Of a DNA stretch of 64,000 nt, positions 7,827 through 15,751 are shown one piece after another (the first letter of the stretch is position 1; each line of letters starts with the position of its first letter). Both the position numbers and the translations under genes were made by a program. This DNA comes from M0108 sp044228795 (lineage in GTDB: Bacteria; Pseudomonadota; Gammaproteobacteria; Chromatiales; Chromatiaceae). Under the pieces are notes generated by a model. It made no database searches and was not told where the DNA came from. It saw only the letters and a list, made by a program, of their open reading frames with translations. Location of the stretch: assembly GCA_044228795.1 (NCBI GenBank), contig JBGAUE010000017.1, forward strand, positions 1 through 64,000, in the 5' to 3' direction.

Positions 7827-8718
7827 AATTACCCTGACCAAGTCCCAGGAACTGGCCTGGAGGCGCTATTACGACCTGACCAAACCCAAGGTGGTGGCGC
7901 TCATTCTGTTCACTGCCTTGGTGGGGATGCTCCTATCGACCCCTGGGATGGTCCCCGTTCAGCCTCTGGTCTTCGGACTGCTCGGTATCGGGCTAGCCTC
8001 CGCCGCCGGGGCGGCCCTAAACCACGTGGTCGATCAGCGCATCGACGGTATCATGGAACGTACTCGCAACCGGCCCCTGCCCAGCGGCGACCTCGATGCC
8101 CCCCACGCCTTGGGCTTTGCCCTGGCCCTGGTCGCCTTATCCATGCTGATCCTGACGACCCTGGTCAATGCCCTGACCGCCGCCATGACCTTTGCCGCCT
8201 TCATCGGTTACGCCGTGATCTATACGAGTTATCTCAAGCGGGCCACGCCCCAGAATATCGTCTGGGGCGGCATCGCGGGGGCGGCCCCGCCTCTGCTCGG
8301 TTGGACAGCCGTCACCGGGGAGGTCAGCGGCTTTGGTTTACTGCTCGTCATGATCATCTTTCTCTGGACCCCTCCCCATTTCTGGGCCTTGGCCATCAAA
8401 CGCCGTGCCGAATATGCCAAGGCGGGTATTCCCATGCTCCCCGTGACTCACGGTGTGGAATTCACCAAGCAGCAAATCCTGATCTACACCTTGATGCTCT
8501 TGATCGTCTCGCTCATGCCTTTTCTAGGGCATATGGCGGGGGTCATATATTTGGGTGGGGCCCTGGTTCTGGGTACACGCTTCGTCTATTTCGCCCTGCG
8601 TCTCTGGATCAGCGAAGGCGACGGCATGGCGATGCCCACCTTCCTCTATTCCATCCGGTACCTGATGTGGCTCTTCGGGGTACTGCTGGTGGATCATTAT
8701 GCGATGGCGCTAATTTAG
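7813..8718 (+). CDS. cyoE: Protoheme IX farnesyltransferase (heme O synthase)
   Basis: UbiA-type prenyltransferase that converts heme B to heme O, the precursor of heme A. The first Asp-rich motif is in NHVVDQRIDGIMERT; YLKRATPQNIVWGG and WTPPHFWALAIKRR are diagnostic of CyoE/CtaB. It has about nine TM helices and 301 aa. ATG 7813 is preferred over GTG 7804 because AAAGGTG precedes it. Its TAG overlaps by 3 bases the stop of the convergent gene on the other strand, so there is no space for a terminator between them. Confidence 0.95.
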   Translation: MAISEITLTKSQELAWRRYYDLTKPKVVALILFTALVGMLLSTPGMVPVQPLVFGLLGIGLASAAGAALNHVVDQRIDGIMERTRNRPLPSGDLDAPHALGFALALVALSMLILTTLVNALTAAMTFAAFIGYAVIYTSYLKRATPQNIVWGGIAGAAPPLLGWTAVTGEVSGFGLLLVMIIFLWTPPHFWALAIKRRAEYAKAGIPMLPVTHGVEFTKQQILIYTLMLLIVSLMPFLGHMAGVIYLGGALVLGTRFVYFALRLWISEGDGMAMPTFLYSIRYLMWLFGVLLVDHYAMALI

Positions 8719-10109
8719 GTCCCTGGGCCTAGGGGCCGGGGCCGGGCGATAAAGGCCTTAATGACCACCAGGACAAAGAGGATGCCCCCGACGATTGCCA
8801 GCAGGCCTCCGATCCCCATGACCCCCATGGCGGCCTTGGCAGACCAGGTGTCAAGGCCTTGGGCGGCGCCAGCGGTTTTGCGCTGGATGCCCATGGCCCC
8901 GGATATGGCTAACCCACCGATGTGCAGCAACTGACCGCTGCCATAGATCCAAGGTTGCACCCTCGCCATCCAGCCGTCAGGGTATGCCAGGCCGAGGGTC
9001 GGAAGCAGGTGATAGGTCAGACCCATCAGTGCCAGGGTCACGCCGACGATGGACCCGTGATAATGAGCTGGGATGATGGTATTCACCCCAGAGATGGCCA
9101 CTGCCAGCACGCCGCCAGCGGCGAACAGGGTCAAGGAGGCGGCAAGTGCCCGGGATTCCGGAAGCCGGGATTCATCTCGCGGTAAGCCACGGCGGCGGAT
9201 CAGGGCGATCACCAGCAGCAGGCCGAGGGGGATAACGGCCAGACCATTGCCAAACTGCATCAAGTGGGTGAAGGCGTTCCGGGCTTCCCCAGTACCCGTG
9301 GGATGGAGGGTGTGAATCAGGGGTACGGCCAAGAGGGGCAGGGCGCCCAGGATCAGGACACCCGAGAGCCAGCGGTCGGGCAGGGTCAGGGGGTATTCCA
9401 GGGCCCGGGCGAGCCATAGCCAGGCCACCAGCATGATCTGGGTGTAGACGAATTGGAGGACATGTCCGGGTCCCCAGAACAGGAGTTCGTAAGAGATCCC
9501 AGTGCCCATCTGGGCCAGGTCGATCCAGGACCAGATCAGGGAAACCGCGGCCATCAGGGCTGCTAAGGCAGCGGTTGCGCTACCGACGGCAATGGGGTTA
9601 GTGAGTTTGATCCTGGGCAGCGATCCCAGGAGGTAGGCGGAGACCTGTAGCAGGCTGCCAAGGGCAAAAAGGCCGAGGCCCCAGAAGAAGACGGGGGCAT
9701 CCAAGACGGGGACATAGTTGTTGAGTTCGCGCGCGCTGGCTCCTAAAAAGGGCGAGGCCGCAACCAGGAGGCAGCCCAGGGTTGCCCCCGCCAAGCCGAG
9801 CCGCGTCAGTCCGAGACGGATGCCGGGGGCAAGGCCCCAGATTACCCCGGCGAAGGCGAGGAACCAGATCAAGATCGACTGGTCCACGTGCACCACCAAG
9901 GCGGTGCGGAAGAAATCCTGGGTAGGGAAGAGCCACGCCAGCCCAGGGGAGCGTGCCAGGACCAGCAGGATGGCAAAGATCCCGGCCAGTGCCAGCGCCA
10001 GGACACCGAGCCCCAGCCAACCCCGAGCCATGGGGAGGGCAGGGTGCCACCCCACCGCCTCGGTATGCGCCCCCAAGGCTGTTTTCAGATCCGCCATGAC
10101 ATTTACCAC
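8715..10109 (-). CDS. Divergent heme-copper oxidase superfamily subunit I-like membrane protein
   Basis: 464 aa with about 12 TM helices. Candidate metal ligands at plausible spacing are H74 (HVDQSILIW), H216 (GPGHVLQFVY), H266/H269 or H282 (THLMQFGNG), and H349/H351 with H367 (AHYHGSIVG, then TYHLLPTLG). This is the general layout of HCO subunit I, closer to the NorB/cbb3 side than to aa3. There is no HPEVY and no adjacent HH pair, so the CuB site is unusual. No small partner subunit is encoded beside it. Enzymatic activity (O2 or NO reduction) or a heme/Cu assembly role cannot be decided. It lies between ctaB and ctaA on the opposite strand, 41 bases from ctaA. Confidence 0.7.
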   Translation of the reverse strand: MVNVMADLKTALGAHTEAVGWHPALPMARGWLGLGVLALALAGIFAILLVLARSPGLAWLFPTQDFFRTALVVHVDQSILIWFLAFAGVIWGLAPGIRLGLTRLGLAGATLGCLLVAASPFLGASARELNNYVPVLDAPVFFWGLGLFALGSLLQVSAYLLGSLPRIKLTNPIAVGSATAALAALMAAVSLIWSWIDLAQMGTGISYELLFWGPGHVLQFVYTQIMLVAWLWLARALEYPLTLPDRWLSGVLILGALPLLAVPLIHTLHPTGTGEARNAFTHLMQFGNGLAVIPLGLLLVIALIRRRGLPRDESRLPESRALAASLTLFAAGGVLAVAISGVNTIIPAHYHGSIVGVTLALMGLTYHLLPTLGLAYPDGWMARVQPWIYGSGQLLHIGGLAISGAMGIQRKTAGAAQGLDTWSAKAAMGVMGIGGLLAIVGGILFVLVVIKAFIARPRPLGPGT

Positions 10110-10150
10110 CCTGATGTTGTCGAACGATTCATTTTAGGAGATGGCCCCAC

Positions 10151-11206
10151 GTGAAGCGAAGTAGATTTGCCGCCCTTGCCGCCTTGGCGGCGGTATTGGC
10201 CTTGGCCGTGATCATGGTGGGAGCCTATGTACGTCTATCCCACGCCGGGCTTGGTTGCCCGGACTGGCCCGGCTGCTATGGCCATCTGGCCGCGCCCAGC
10301 CATCCCGAGGTGCTGGCCGAGGCCAATGCAGCCTTCCCTGAACGTCCGGTTCACACCGCCAAGGCCTGGAAGGAGATGGTACACCGCTATTTGGCTAGTA
10401 GTCTGGGGCTGGTCATTGTGATCCTGGGGGGGGTTGCCTGGGCGGGGCGGCGGACGGGTCTCCCTATCGGACTGCCGACCCTATTGGTGGCCCTGGTCGT
10501 TTTCCAGGGCCTGCTGGGGATGTGGACCGTCACCCTGCTCGTCAACCCGAGTATCGTGACCCTGCACCTCGCGGGAGGGCTGGCCACCCTTGCCTTATTG
10601 TGGTGGTTGACCCTGCGCCAGGGGCGATGGTTCGAGGCGGTCGTCCCGCCGGAATTGGTGTCCTTGCGGCCCTGGGCCTGGTTGGGGTTGGGGCTGGTAT
10701 GTGCCCAGATCTTGCTTGGCGGCTGGACGAGTACCCACTACGCAGCTCTAGCCTGCCCGGATTTTCCTACCTGCCATGGCGGCGAATGGTGGCCAGGGGC
10801 GGATTTCGCGGCGGGTTTCAGTTTCTTGCGCCCCGTGGGCGTGGACTACGAGGGCGGGGTTCTGGATGGCCCAGCACGGACGGCGATCCACCTGATGCAC
10901 CGTACCGGGGCCCTGATCGTTCTGTTGTACCTCGGTAGTCTCGCCTTCCTCGTGTTGGGTCGGGCCCGAAACCGAGTGCATCGCCGCTTGGCTCAGGCCA
11001 TGATCTTTGCGCTAGTGCTTCAGGTGGGTCTTGGAATCGCCAACATAATCGCAAAATTGCCCTTGGATCTGGCGGTTGCCCACAACGGGGGCGCCGCCTT
11101 GCTTCTGCTCACCGTGCTGACCCTGGTGCATGCCTTGAACCCGCCGGGTGAGACAGGACCCCGCGCTGACCTGGATAGGCTCACCCGGGCTAGGGGCGCC
11201 TCATGA
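10151..11206 (+). CDS. ctaA: Heme A synthase
   Basis: Eight-TM heme A synthase (COX15/CtaA) that oxidises heme O to heme A. Family features are YVRLSHAGLGCPDWPGCYGH near the N-terminus, with a Cys pair in the first periplasmic loop, the second-half counterpart TSTHYAALACPDFPTCHGG, and His residues in HRYLASSLG and HRTGALIV. At 351 aa it is of usual length. The GTG start at 10151 follows TTAGGAG by about 10 bases. Its TGA overlaps an ATG of the open extension of the next gene, but the likely start of that gene is 117 bases further on. Confidence 0.93.
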   Translation: MKRSRFAALAALAAVLALAVIMVGAYVRLSHAGLGCPDWPGCYGHLAAPSHPEVLAEANAAFPERPVHTAKAWKEMVHRYLASSLGLVIVILGGVAWAGRRTGLPIGLPTLLVALVVFQGLLGMWTVTLLVNPSIVTLHLAGGLATLALLWWLTLRQGRWFEAVVPPELVSLRPWAWLGLGLVCAQILLGGWTSTHYAALACPDFPTCHGGEWWPGADFAAGFSFLRPVGVDYEGGVLDGPARTAIHLMHRTGALIVLLYLGSLAFLVLGRARNRVHRRLAQAMIFALVLQVGLGIANIIAKLPLDLAVAHNGGAALLLLTVLTLVHALNPPGETGPRADLDRLTRARGAS

Positions 11207-11322
11207 GCCCGAATACCTCCCAGTCCGTCCGATCCCCATCAGATGACCATGGACTTCATGATAGGCGTGCATACGGCCGGACTCCAAACTTAACCGACAA
11301 GAAAACAATGGAGGATAGCCTC

Positions 11323-12060
11323 ATGGCATCTGCCAACACCGCCCTTCTGGACACCCGATTAGGCACCTGTCCCCGGGTCAATGGCAACACCTGGTCATCC
11401 CAGACAGGTTTTGCCATGCCGTTAGTCGCGGTAGTCGTTTTCCTGGCGGTACTGGCGGGCCTGTGGTTTGGCGCCAGTTGGTATGGTCATCGCAGCGCCG
11501 GGCCAGACCCGGTGACTGCTCAACTCCAGGCTGGAACCGCGCTGCCTCGGCCTAAGCCATTGGCCCATTTCGTCATGACCGATCAGGATGGCCATGAGAT
11601 GACCGAGGCTAGTCTGCTAGGTAAATGGACCTTTACGGCCATTGGCTTCACCACTTGTCATGATATCTGCCCCATAACCATGGCAACCTTCGCCGCACTC
11701 CAGCGGCAGATAGGCGCGGTGGCGGGGGGACAGGCGCCGCAATTCCTCTTGTTCTCCGCGGACCCCGGGCGCGACACCCCGGAGAAGCTTGCCCAGTTCG
11801 TCCGTCAATACCACCCCGACTTCCTTGGGGCGACTGGATCCGATGATGCCATGAGGGCCGTGACCCACGACCTTGGCGGCCTATATGTGCGGGTCAATGA
11901 CCCGAAAAGCACCGACGGCTATACCATGGACCATTCCGCTTCTATTTACCTCATCAACCCCCAGGGCCAGTTGGCCGCGATCTTCAGTGCGCCTCACGAC
12001 CCGACCCTGATGGTCCAAGACTTCATGACCCTCGTCCACACGGCCGAACCACAGACCTAA
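11323..12060 (+). CDS. SCO1/SenC family copper chaperone
   Basis: Membrane-anchored thioredoxin-fold protein that matures the CuA site of CoxB. The TM anchor is at about 31-52. The copper motif TTCHDICPITM supplies C112 and C116, and the distal His is H204 in MDHSASIYL, so all three ligands are present. The ATG at 11323 is preferred over the open extension from 11203 because GGAGGA precedes it by 8 bases. Its start region (ribosome site plus the first ~25 codons) resembles that of the following DUF2189 gene. 245 aa. Confidence 0.92.
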   Translation: MASANTALLDTRLGTCPRVNGNTWSSQTGFAMPLVAVVVFLAVLAGLWFGASWYGHRSAGPDPVTAQLQAGTALPRPKPLAHFVMTDQDGHEMTEASLLGKWTFTAIGFTTCHDICPITMATFAALQRQIGAVAGGQAPQFLLFSADPGRDTPEKLAQFVRQYHPDFLGATGSDDAMRAVTHDLGGLYVRVNDPKSTDGYTMDHSASIYLINPQGQLAAIFSAPHDPTLMVQDFMTLVHTAEPQT

Positions 12061-12089
12061 ACTTTAAGAAGATAATGGAGGATTACCGC

Positions 12090-12875
12090 ATGTCGTCTGT
12101 CGCCACCCTGCATCAGGATACCCAGTCGGGCACTCGTCCCCGGATCAATACCATCACCTTTGACAACCCCTGGGAATGGCTTGCCAAGGGTTGGAACGAC
12201 TTGGTCCGCGCCCCGCGCTTCAGCCTGCTCTACGGGGCCTTTTTTGTCCTGGTCAGCTACCTGCTGACCCTCGGCCTGATGGCCGAGAAAATGTTCTTCA
12301 TCATTCCGCCCCTGGCTGCCGGTTTTTTTCTGGTCGCGCCCTTGCTGGGTATCGGCCTTTACCAGATCAGCGAGAATCTGGAGAAGGGTACCGAATTGAA
12401 ATTCTGCCAGGCCATCGATGCCTGGAAGCGCAACGAGGTACAACTCAGTGCCATGGCCTTGGTACTCGTCATGGTGCTCCTGTTTTGGATCCTGGCTGGT
12501 CTGTTGGTGTTTGCCCTGCTCTACGACCTGCCCGTACCGACCTTGGAAAACTTCATACCAGTGGTATTTCTGTCCGGTGACAGCCCGGTTTTTGTGTTAT
12601 CCGGTATCCTCGTCGGCGGAATCATCGCGGGATTTACCTTCGCGATCAGCGCTATCACGGTCCCCATGCTCATGGATCGCGACGTCAACCTCCTAACGGC
12701 CATGCGCACCAGTATTGAGGCGGTACGCGTTAATTGGCAGGCAATGACCCTCTGGGCCTGCCTGATCGTGATGTTCGTGGGGATCGGGATTATGACCTTC
12801 TATATCGGTCTGCTGGTGACCATGCCCCTCGTGGGCCATGCCACCTGGCATGCCTACCGGGATCTGGTGCCATAA
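12090..12875 (+). CDS. DUF2189 membrane protein
   Basis: 261 aa. The N-terminus PRINTITFDNPWEWLAKGW is the signature of DUF2189, and about six TM helices follow. The family is common in alpha- and gammaproteobacteria near cytochrome oxidase genes and has no proven function. ATG 12090 follows ATGGAGGAT by about 7 bases; an in-frame ATG at 12075 lies within that ribosome site and is rejected. It directly follows the SCO gene (29 bases) and is probably in the same transcript. Confidence 0.85.
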   Translation: MSSVATLHQDTQSGTRPRINTITFDNPWEWLAKGWNDLVRAPRFSLLYGAFFVLVSYLLTLGLMAEKMFFIIPPLAAGFFLVAPLLGIGLYQISENLEKGTELKFCQAIDAWKRNEVQLSAMALVLVMVLLFWILAGLLVFALLYDLPVPTLENFIPVVFLSGDSPVFVLSGILVGGIIAGFTFAISAITVPMLMDRDVNLLTAMRTSIEAVRVNWQAMTLWACLIVMFVGIGIMTFYIGLLVTMPLVGHATWHAYRDLVP

Positions 12876-12895
12876 ATCTGACCGCCGTTAAGCCG

Positions 12896-13126
12896 ATGTC
12901 ACACCGACCCACATTTCCTAAATCATCCCCGCCGATCCTGATTCCGGAACAGGCGTCCCTGGGCACTGACAAGGGTTCCAGGGTACTGCTGTGGATTTCC
13001 GGCGTGGGTTTGGTGGTCCTGCTGATCGCCGTCATTGCCTTCCTGTGGCAGGATAAACCCGACGCCCAGGGCCCCAGAGATGCAGTAACTGACTCCACCC
13101 TCAGCCAGCCGATCCCCCACCAATAA
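12896..13126 (+). CDS. Small single-TM protein, unknown
   Basis: 76 aa from the ATG at 12896, with a polar, Pro-rich N-terminus, one TM helix at about 32-50 (LLWISGVGLVVLLIAVIAFL) and a polar tail. It begins 20 bases after the DUF2189 gene, in the same direction, and closes the oxidase block. No family recognised. The hydrophobic segment with flanking charges and the neat spacing favour a real gene, probably another oxidase accessory peptide. Confidence 0.55.
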   Translation: MSHRPTFPKSSPPILIPEQASLGTDKGSRVLLWISGVGLVVLLIAVIAFLWQDKPDAQGPRDAVTDSTLSQPIPHQ

Positions 13127-13146
13127 CTCAGGATGCAGGATCAGGC

Positions 13147-13317
13147 TCAGAGGTGAGGGCCCCGGCCTTTCACCACCCAATGGGTTAGGCTAACCATCCC
13201 CAGCAGCTCCCGGTCCCTCACCACGGGGGCCCGGGTCAGATCGAAGCGGTCGAGCAGGTGGACCCAATAGCGGATATCCCTGTCGGGATACCGGGTGAGT
13301 GATGGGACCGGTCGGGT
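13147..13317 (-). pseudogene. In-frame CBS-domain-like remnant after the K+ channel stop
   Basis: On the reverse strand, directly after the TAG of the K+ channel gene and in the same frame, 56 codons remain open to a TGA at 13149-13147. They read YPDRDIRYWVHLLDRFDLTR and then APVVRDRELLGMVSLTHWVVKG, which resembles the second half of a CBS domain. There is no good start codon except an internal ATG. It is either a decayed CBS-domain gene or the lost C-terminal tail of the channel protein. Recognition rests on the APVV...LLGMVSLTH pattern only. Confidence 0.45.
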
Positions 13318-14973
13318 CTAGGGGTGGTGGACTGTGATGGGAGCGGTTTCAAATTCCCTCTTAAAGCGCTCCAGATCCAGGACGGTTCCACAGACGAGCA
13401 GGACGTCATCGGGACGAATTTGGAAGGCCCTGGGAAATTCCACCAGTGCCTCCCCGCTACGTTCAATGGCGATGATGTTGGCGCCCGATCGTTCACGCAC
13501 CTGGGCGTGCCAGGGATGCTCACCTTCCAGGGTTCCGACGCCCAGCCGGATAATTCTGATACCGTTTTCAACGGGCACTAATTGCTTGTCGAGCAGGTGA
13601 TAGGCCAGAATCTTTCCGGCTACCTCCCCTTCAGAGATGGCGAAGTCGGCTCCGGAACGGTACATCCGTTCGGTGTTGTGGGTGCGACTGACGCGGACAA
13701 TCAAGGGCACTTCCGGGGCATAGTCGCGCACTGCGGCGGTGGCGAAGATGGCCTCGCTGTCATCGCTCAGGGCCAGGATGATGGCGCTGGCCTCGCGCAC
13801 CCGGGCCTTCTTGAGGGTTGCGAATTCGAGTACGTTGCCAATGACATCAACGCCGGCGGTTCGCCGGATGTCGATGACGGTGCAGGTTTCCCCGACATCT
13901 TGCAGCATCTGCGCGACCTTGAAGCCGACGGCGCCGTAACCGGCGACCACGATGGGCCCGGAACGCCGTATCGGCATGGCCATCCGTTCGACCTTCTCCA
14001 GATTGGCAAGGAGGCCAACGACGATAAGAATGGCTCCAGCCCTGAGCAGGGTATCGGGGCCCTGCGCCGCGGTAAATGTGCCACCATGCCATTGTCCAAT
14101 GACAGATACGCCGTGTTGTTGGCGGAGATTCAGATCCCCGAGCCTCATGTCGGCAAGAGGACTGTCAGGGCGAATGCGAAATTCGGTCAGCCCGATTTTG
14201 GTGCCGAGGAGGTGCATGCCCTCGGCGGGTGGGCTTATGCGCAGACTGGCCCGCGAGGCGAGGGCGCCGCCGAGGACATGGGCGGGCGTGAAGACGTCGG
14301 TGGCGCCGATCCGCAGCATGGGCGCCCGATACAGGGGTTCTCGGGCCAGCGCGAAGATTTGTCCCGTAAAACCCGCTTCGCGCGCGAGAATCGTGCAGGT
14401 GGCGTTGGCGTGATCGTTACCGAGGGTTACGACCGCCCGGGCATCCTTGACATTGGCCATGACCGAGGGGTCCTGGCCTAGTCTGCCGAAAACCACCGTA
14501 TATTTGCGATCCCGCAGGGTTTGCGCCAATTGCATGTCTTCTTCGTAGATGACGAAGGGCGTTCCGGAGCGTTGAAATTCCCCGAGCAGGGATTCGATGG
14601 CGGGGCCATGGCGATAAAAGAGGACCTTGCCCGCCATGGCCGGTAACTGGCGTGGCAGGCGCGTCTGGAAACGCTCCTCCAGGTAGGGCAACAGAAAAAT
14701 AGGGAAAATCAGGAAGACCAGAAATTGCCCCATAATTTGGCCCAGAATGACGAAGAGCGCGAAGACCGGGTGTTGCCAGTGGCTGTCGTTCCCATAGCCG
14801 GTAGTGGTCATGGTTTCCGTAGCCCATTGCAGGCTTTCCAAGAAGGTGCGCGGCGACCCCTCGAAATGCTCCATGCCGGTCATATAAATCAAGGCCATGA
14901 CCACGAGAGCGGCCGGCAGGGCGGCGACGAAGAGGAGCAGACGCCGAGTCGATCGTGAGATATTGATTGCCAT
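13318..14973 (-). CDS. Two-TM potassium channel with tandem RCK (TrkA_N/TrkA_C) domains
   Basis: 551 aa. TM1 lies at about 11-32, the pore helix carries the K+ filter TTTGYGN (T56-N62), and TM2 follows. RCK1 begins with VLFYRHGPAIESLLGEF and RCK2 with IVVAGYGAVGFKVAQML; the second has the Rossmann GXGXXG and a distal acidic turn (VIDIRR). TrkA_C-like segments separate and follow them. This layout is that of MthK/GsuK-like ligand-gated K+ channels. It lies beside KdpDE-like regulators and trkHA. It may release or balance K+ opposite Trk uptake. An in-frame CBS-like remnant follows the stop. Confidence 0.88.
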   Translation of the reverse strand: MAINISRSTRRLLLFVAALPAALVVMALIYMTGMEHFEGSPRTFLESLQWATETMTTTGYGNDSHWQHPVFALFVILGQIMGQFLVFLIFPIFLLPYLEERFQTRLPRQLPAMAGKVLFYRHGPAIESLLGEFQRSGTPFVIYEEDMQLAQTLRDRKYTVVFGRLGQDPSVMANVKDARAVVTLGNDHANATCTILAREAGFTGQIFALAREPLYRAPMLRIGATDVFTPAHVLGGALASRASLRISPPAEGMHLLGTKIGLTEFRIRPDSPLADMRLGDLNLRQQHGVSVIGQWHGGTFTAAQGPDTLLRAGAILIVVGLLANLEKVERMAMPIRRSGPIVVAGYGAVGFKVAQMLQDVGETCTVIDIRRTAGVDVIGNVLEFATLKKARVREASAIILALSDDSEAIFATAAVRDYAPEVPLIVRVSRTHNTERMYRSGADFAISEGEVAGKILAYHLLDKQLVPVENGIRIIRLGVGTLEGEHPWHAQVRERSGANIIAIERSGEALVEFPRAFQIRPDDVLLVCGTVLDLERFKREFETAPITVHHP

Positions 14974-15052
14974 GTTTGGATAAGGGTCTGACGTTCAGGT
15001 GGGGATGGCTTCAGGCATGGCTAAGAGGCGAGATGGGAAGGGATGGTGTTGC

Positions 15053-15751
15053 TCACACCGCCAACCGATAGCCGATGCCCTGGACCGTCAGGATGAAGCG
15101 TGGATGCATAGGATCGTCGCCCATTTTTTGCCGCAGATGACCAACGAGCACCCGAAGATAATGGGTGTCCTCCTGGTGTCCACTGCCCCAGACCTCGCGG
15201 AGGATTTGCTCATGGGTCAGGACCTGGCCCTGGCTGGCTACGAGGAGGCCGAGGAGGGCAAATTCCTTGCGCGATAGGGATACCAGGGCGCCATCGACCA
15301 TGACCTCGCGCCGCCCCAGATCGACACGCAACCCAGGTGACTCGAACACGGCCGAGGCCGCCGCCTGGCGTTCCTCCTTGCGCAGCAGAACCCTGACCCG
15401 GGCCATGAGTTCGCCAATGCCAAAGGGCTTGGTGACATAGTCGTTGGCACCGGCGTCCAGGGCCTGGATTTTCTCGGTCTCGGAGGCCCGCACCGACAGC
15501 ACCAGGATGGGAATGGCCGACCAGGCCCGCAGGCGACGGATGAAATCCAGGCCATCGAGATCGGGCAGCCCCAGATCCAGGATCACCAGGTTGGGTGGCG
15601 TGGCCGCGCAGAGGCTAAGTCCTTCCTCGCCGAGGCGCGCCTCCCACACCTGGTAGCCCTGGGCCTCCAGGCTGATGCGCACGAATTTGCGGATTTGTGC
15701 CTCATCCTCGACGATCAGCAGGGTCTCGATTCCACTCGTCATCGCTGTCAT
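15053..15751 (-). CDS. kdpE: KdpE-like OmpR-family response regulator
   Basis: 232 aa: a receiver domain (VEDEAQIRKF; phospho-Asp in VILDLGLPDLDG; Thr/Ser and Lys in VLSVRA and VTKPF) followed by an OmpR-type winged helix ending GIGYRL. The order and sequence fit KdpE, the regulator that answers K+ limitation. Its ATG overlaps the kinase stop (ATGA). No kdpFABC genes are present in the window, and the nearest likely targets are the divergent trkHA genes and the K+ channel. Confidence 0.85.
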   Translation of the reverse strand: MTAMTSGIETLLIVEDEAQIRKFVRISLEAQGYQVWEARLGEEGLSLCAATPPNLVILDLGLPDLDGLDFIRRLRAWSAIPILVLSVRASETEKIQALDAGANDYVTKPFGIGELMARVRVLLRKEERQAAASAVFESPGLRVDLGRREVMVDGALVSLSRKEFALLGLLVASQGQVLTHEQILREVWGSGHQEDTHYLRVLVGHLRQKMGDDPMHPRFILTVQGIGYRLAV

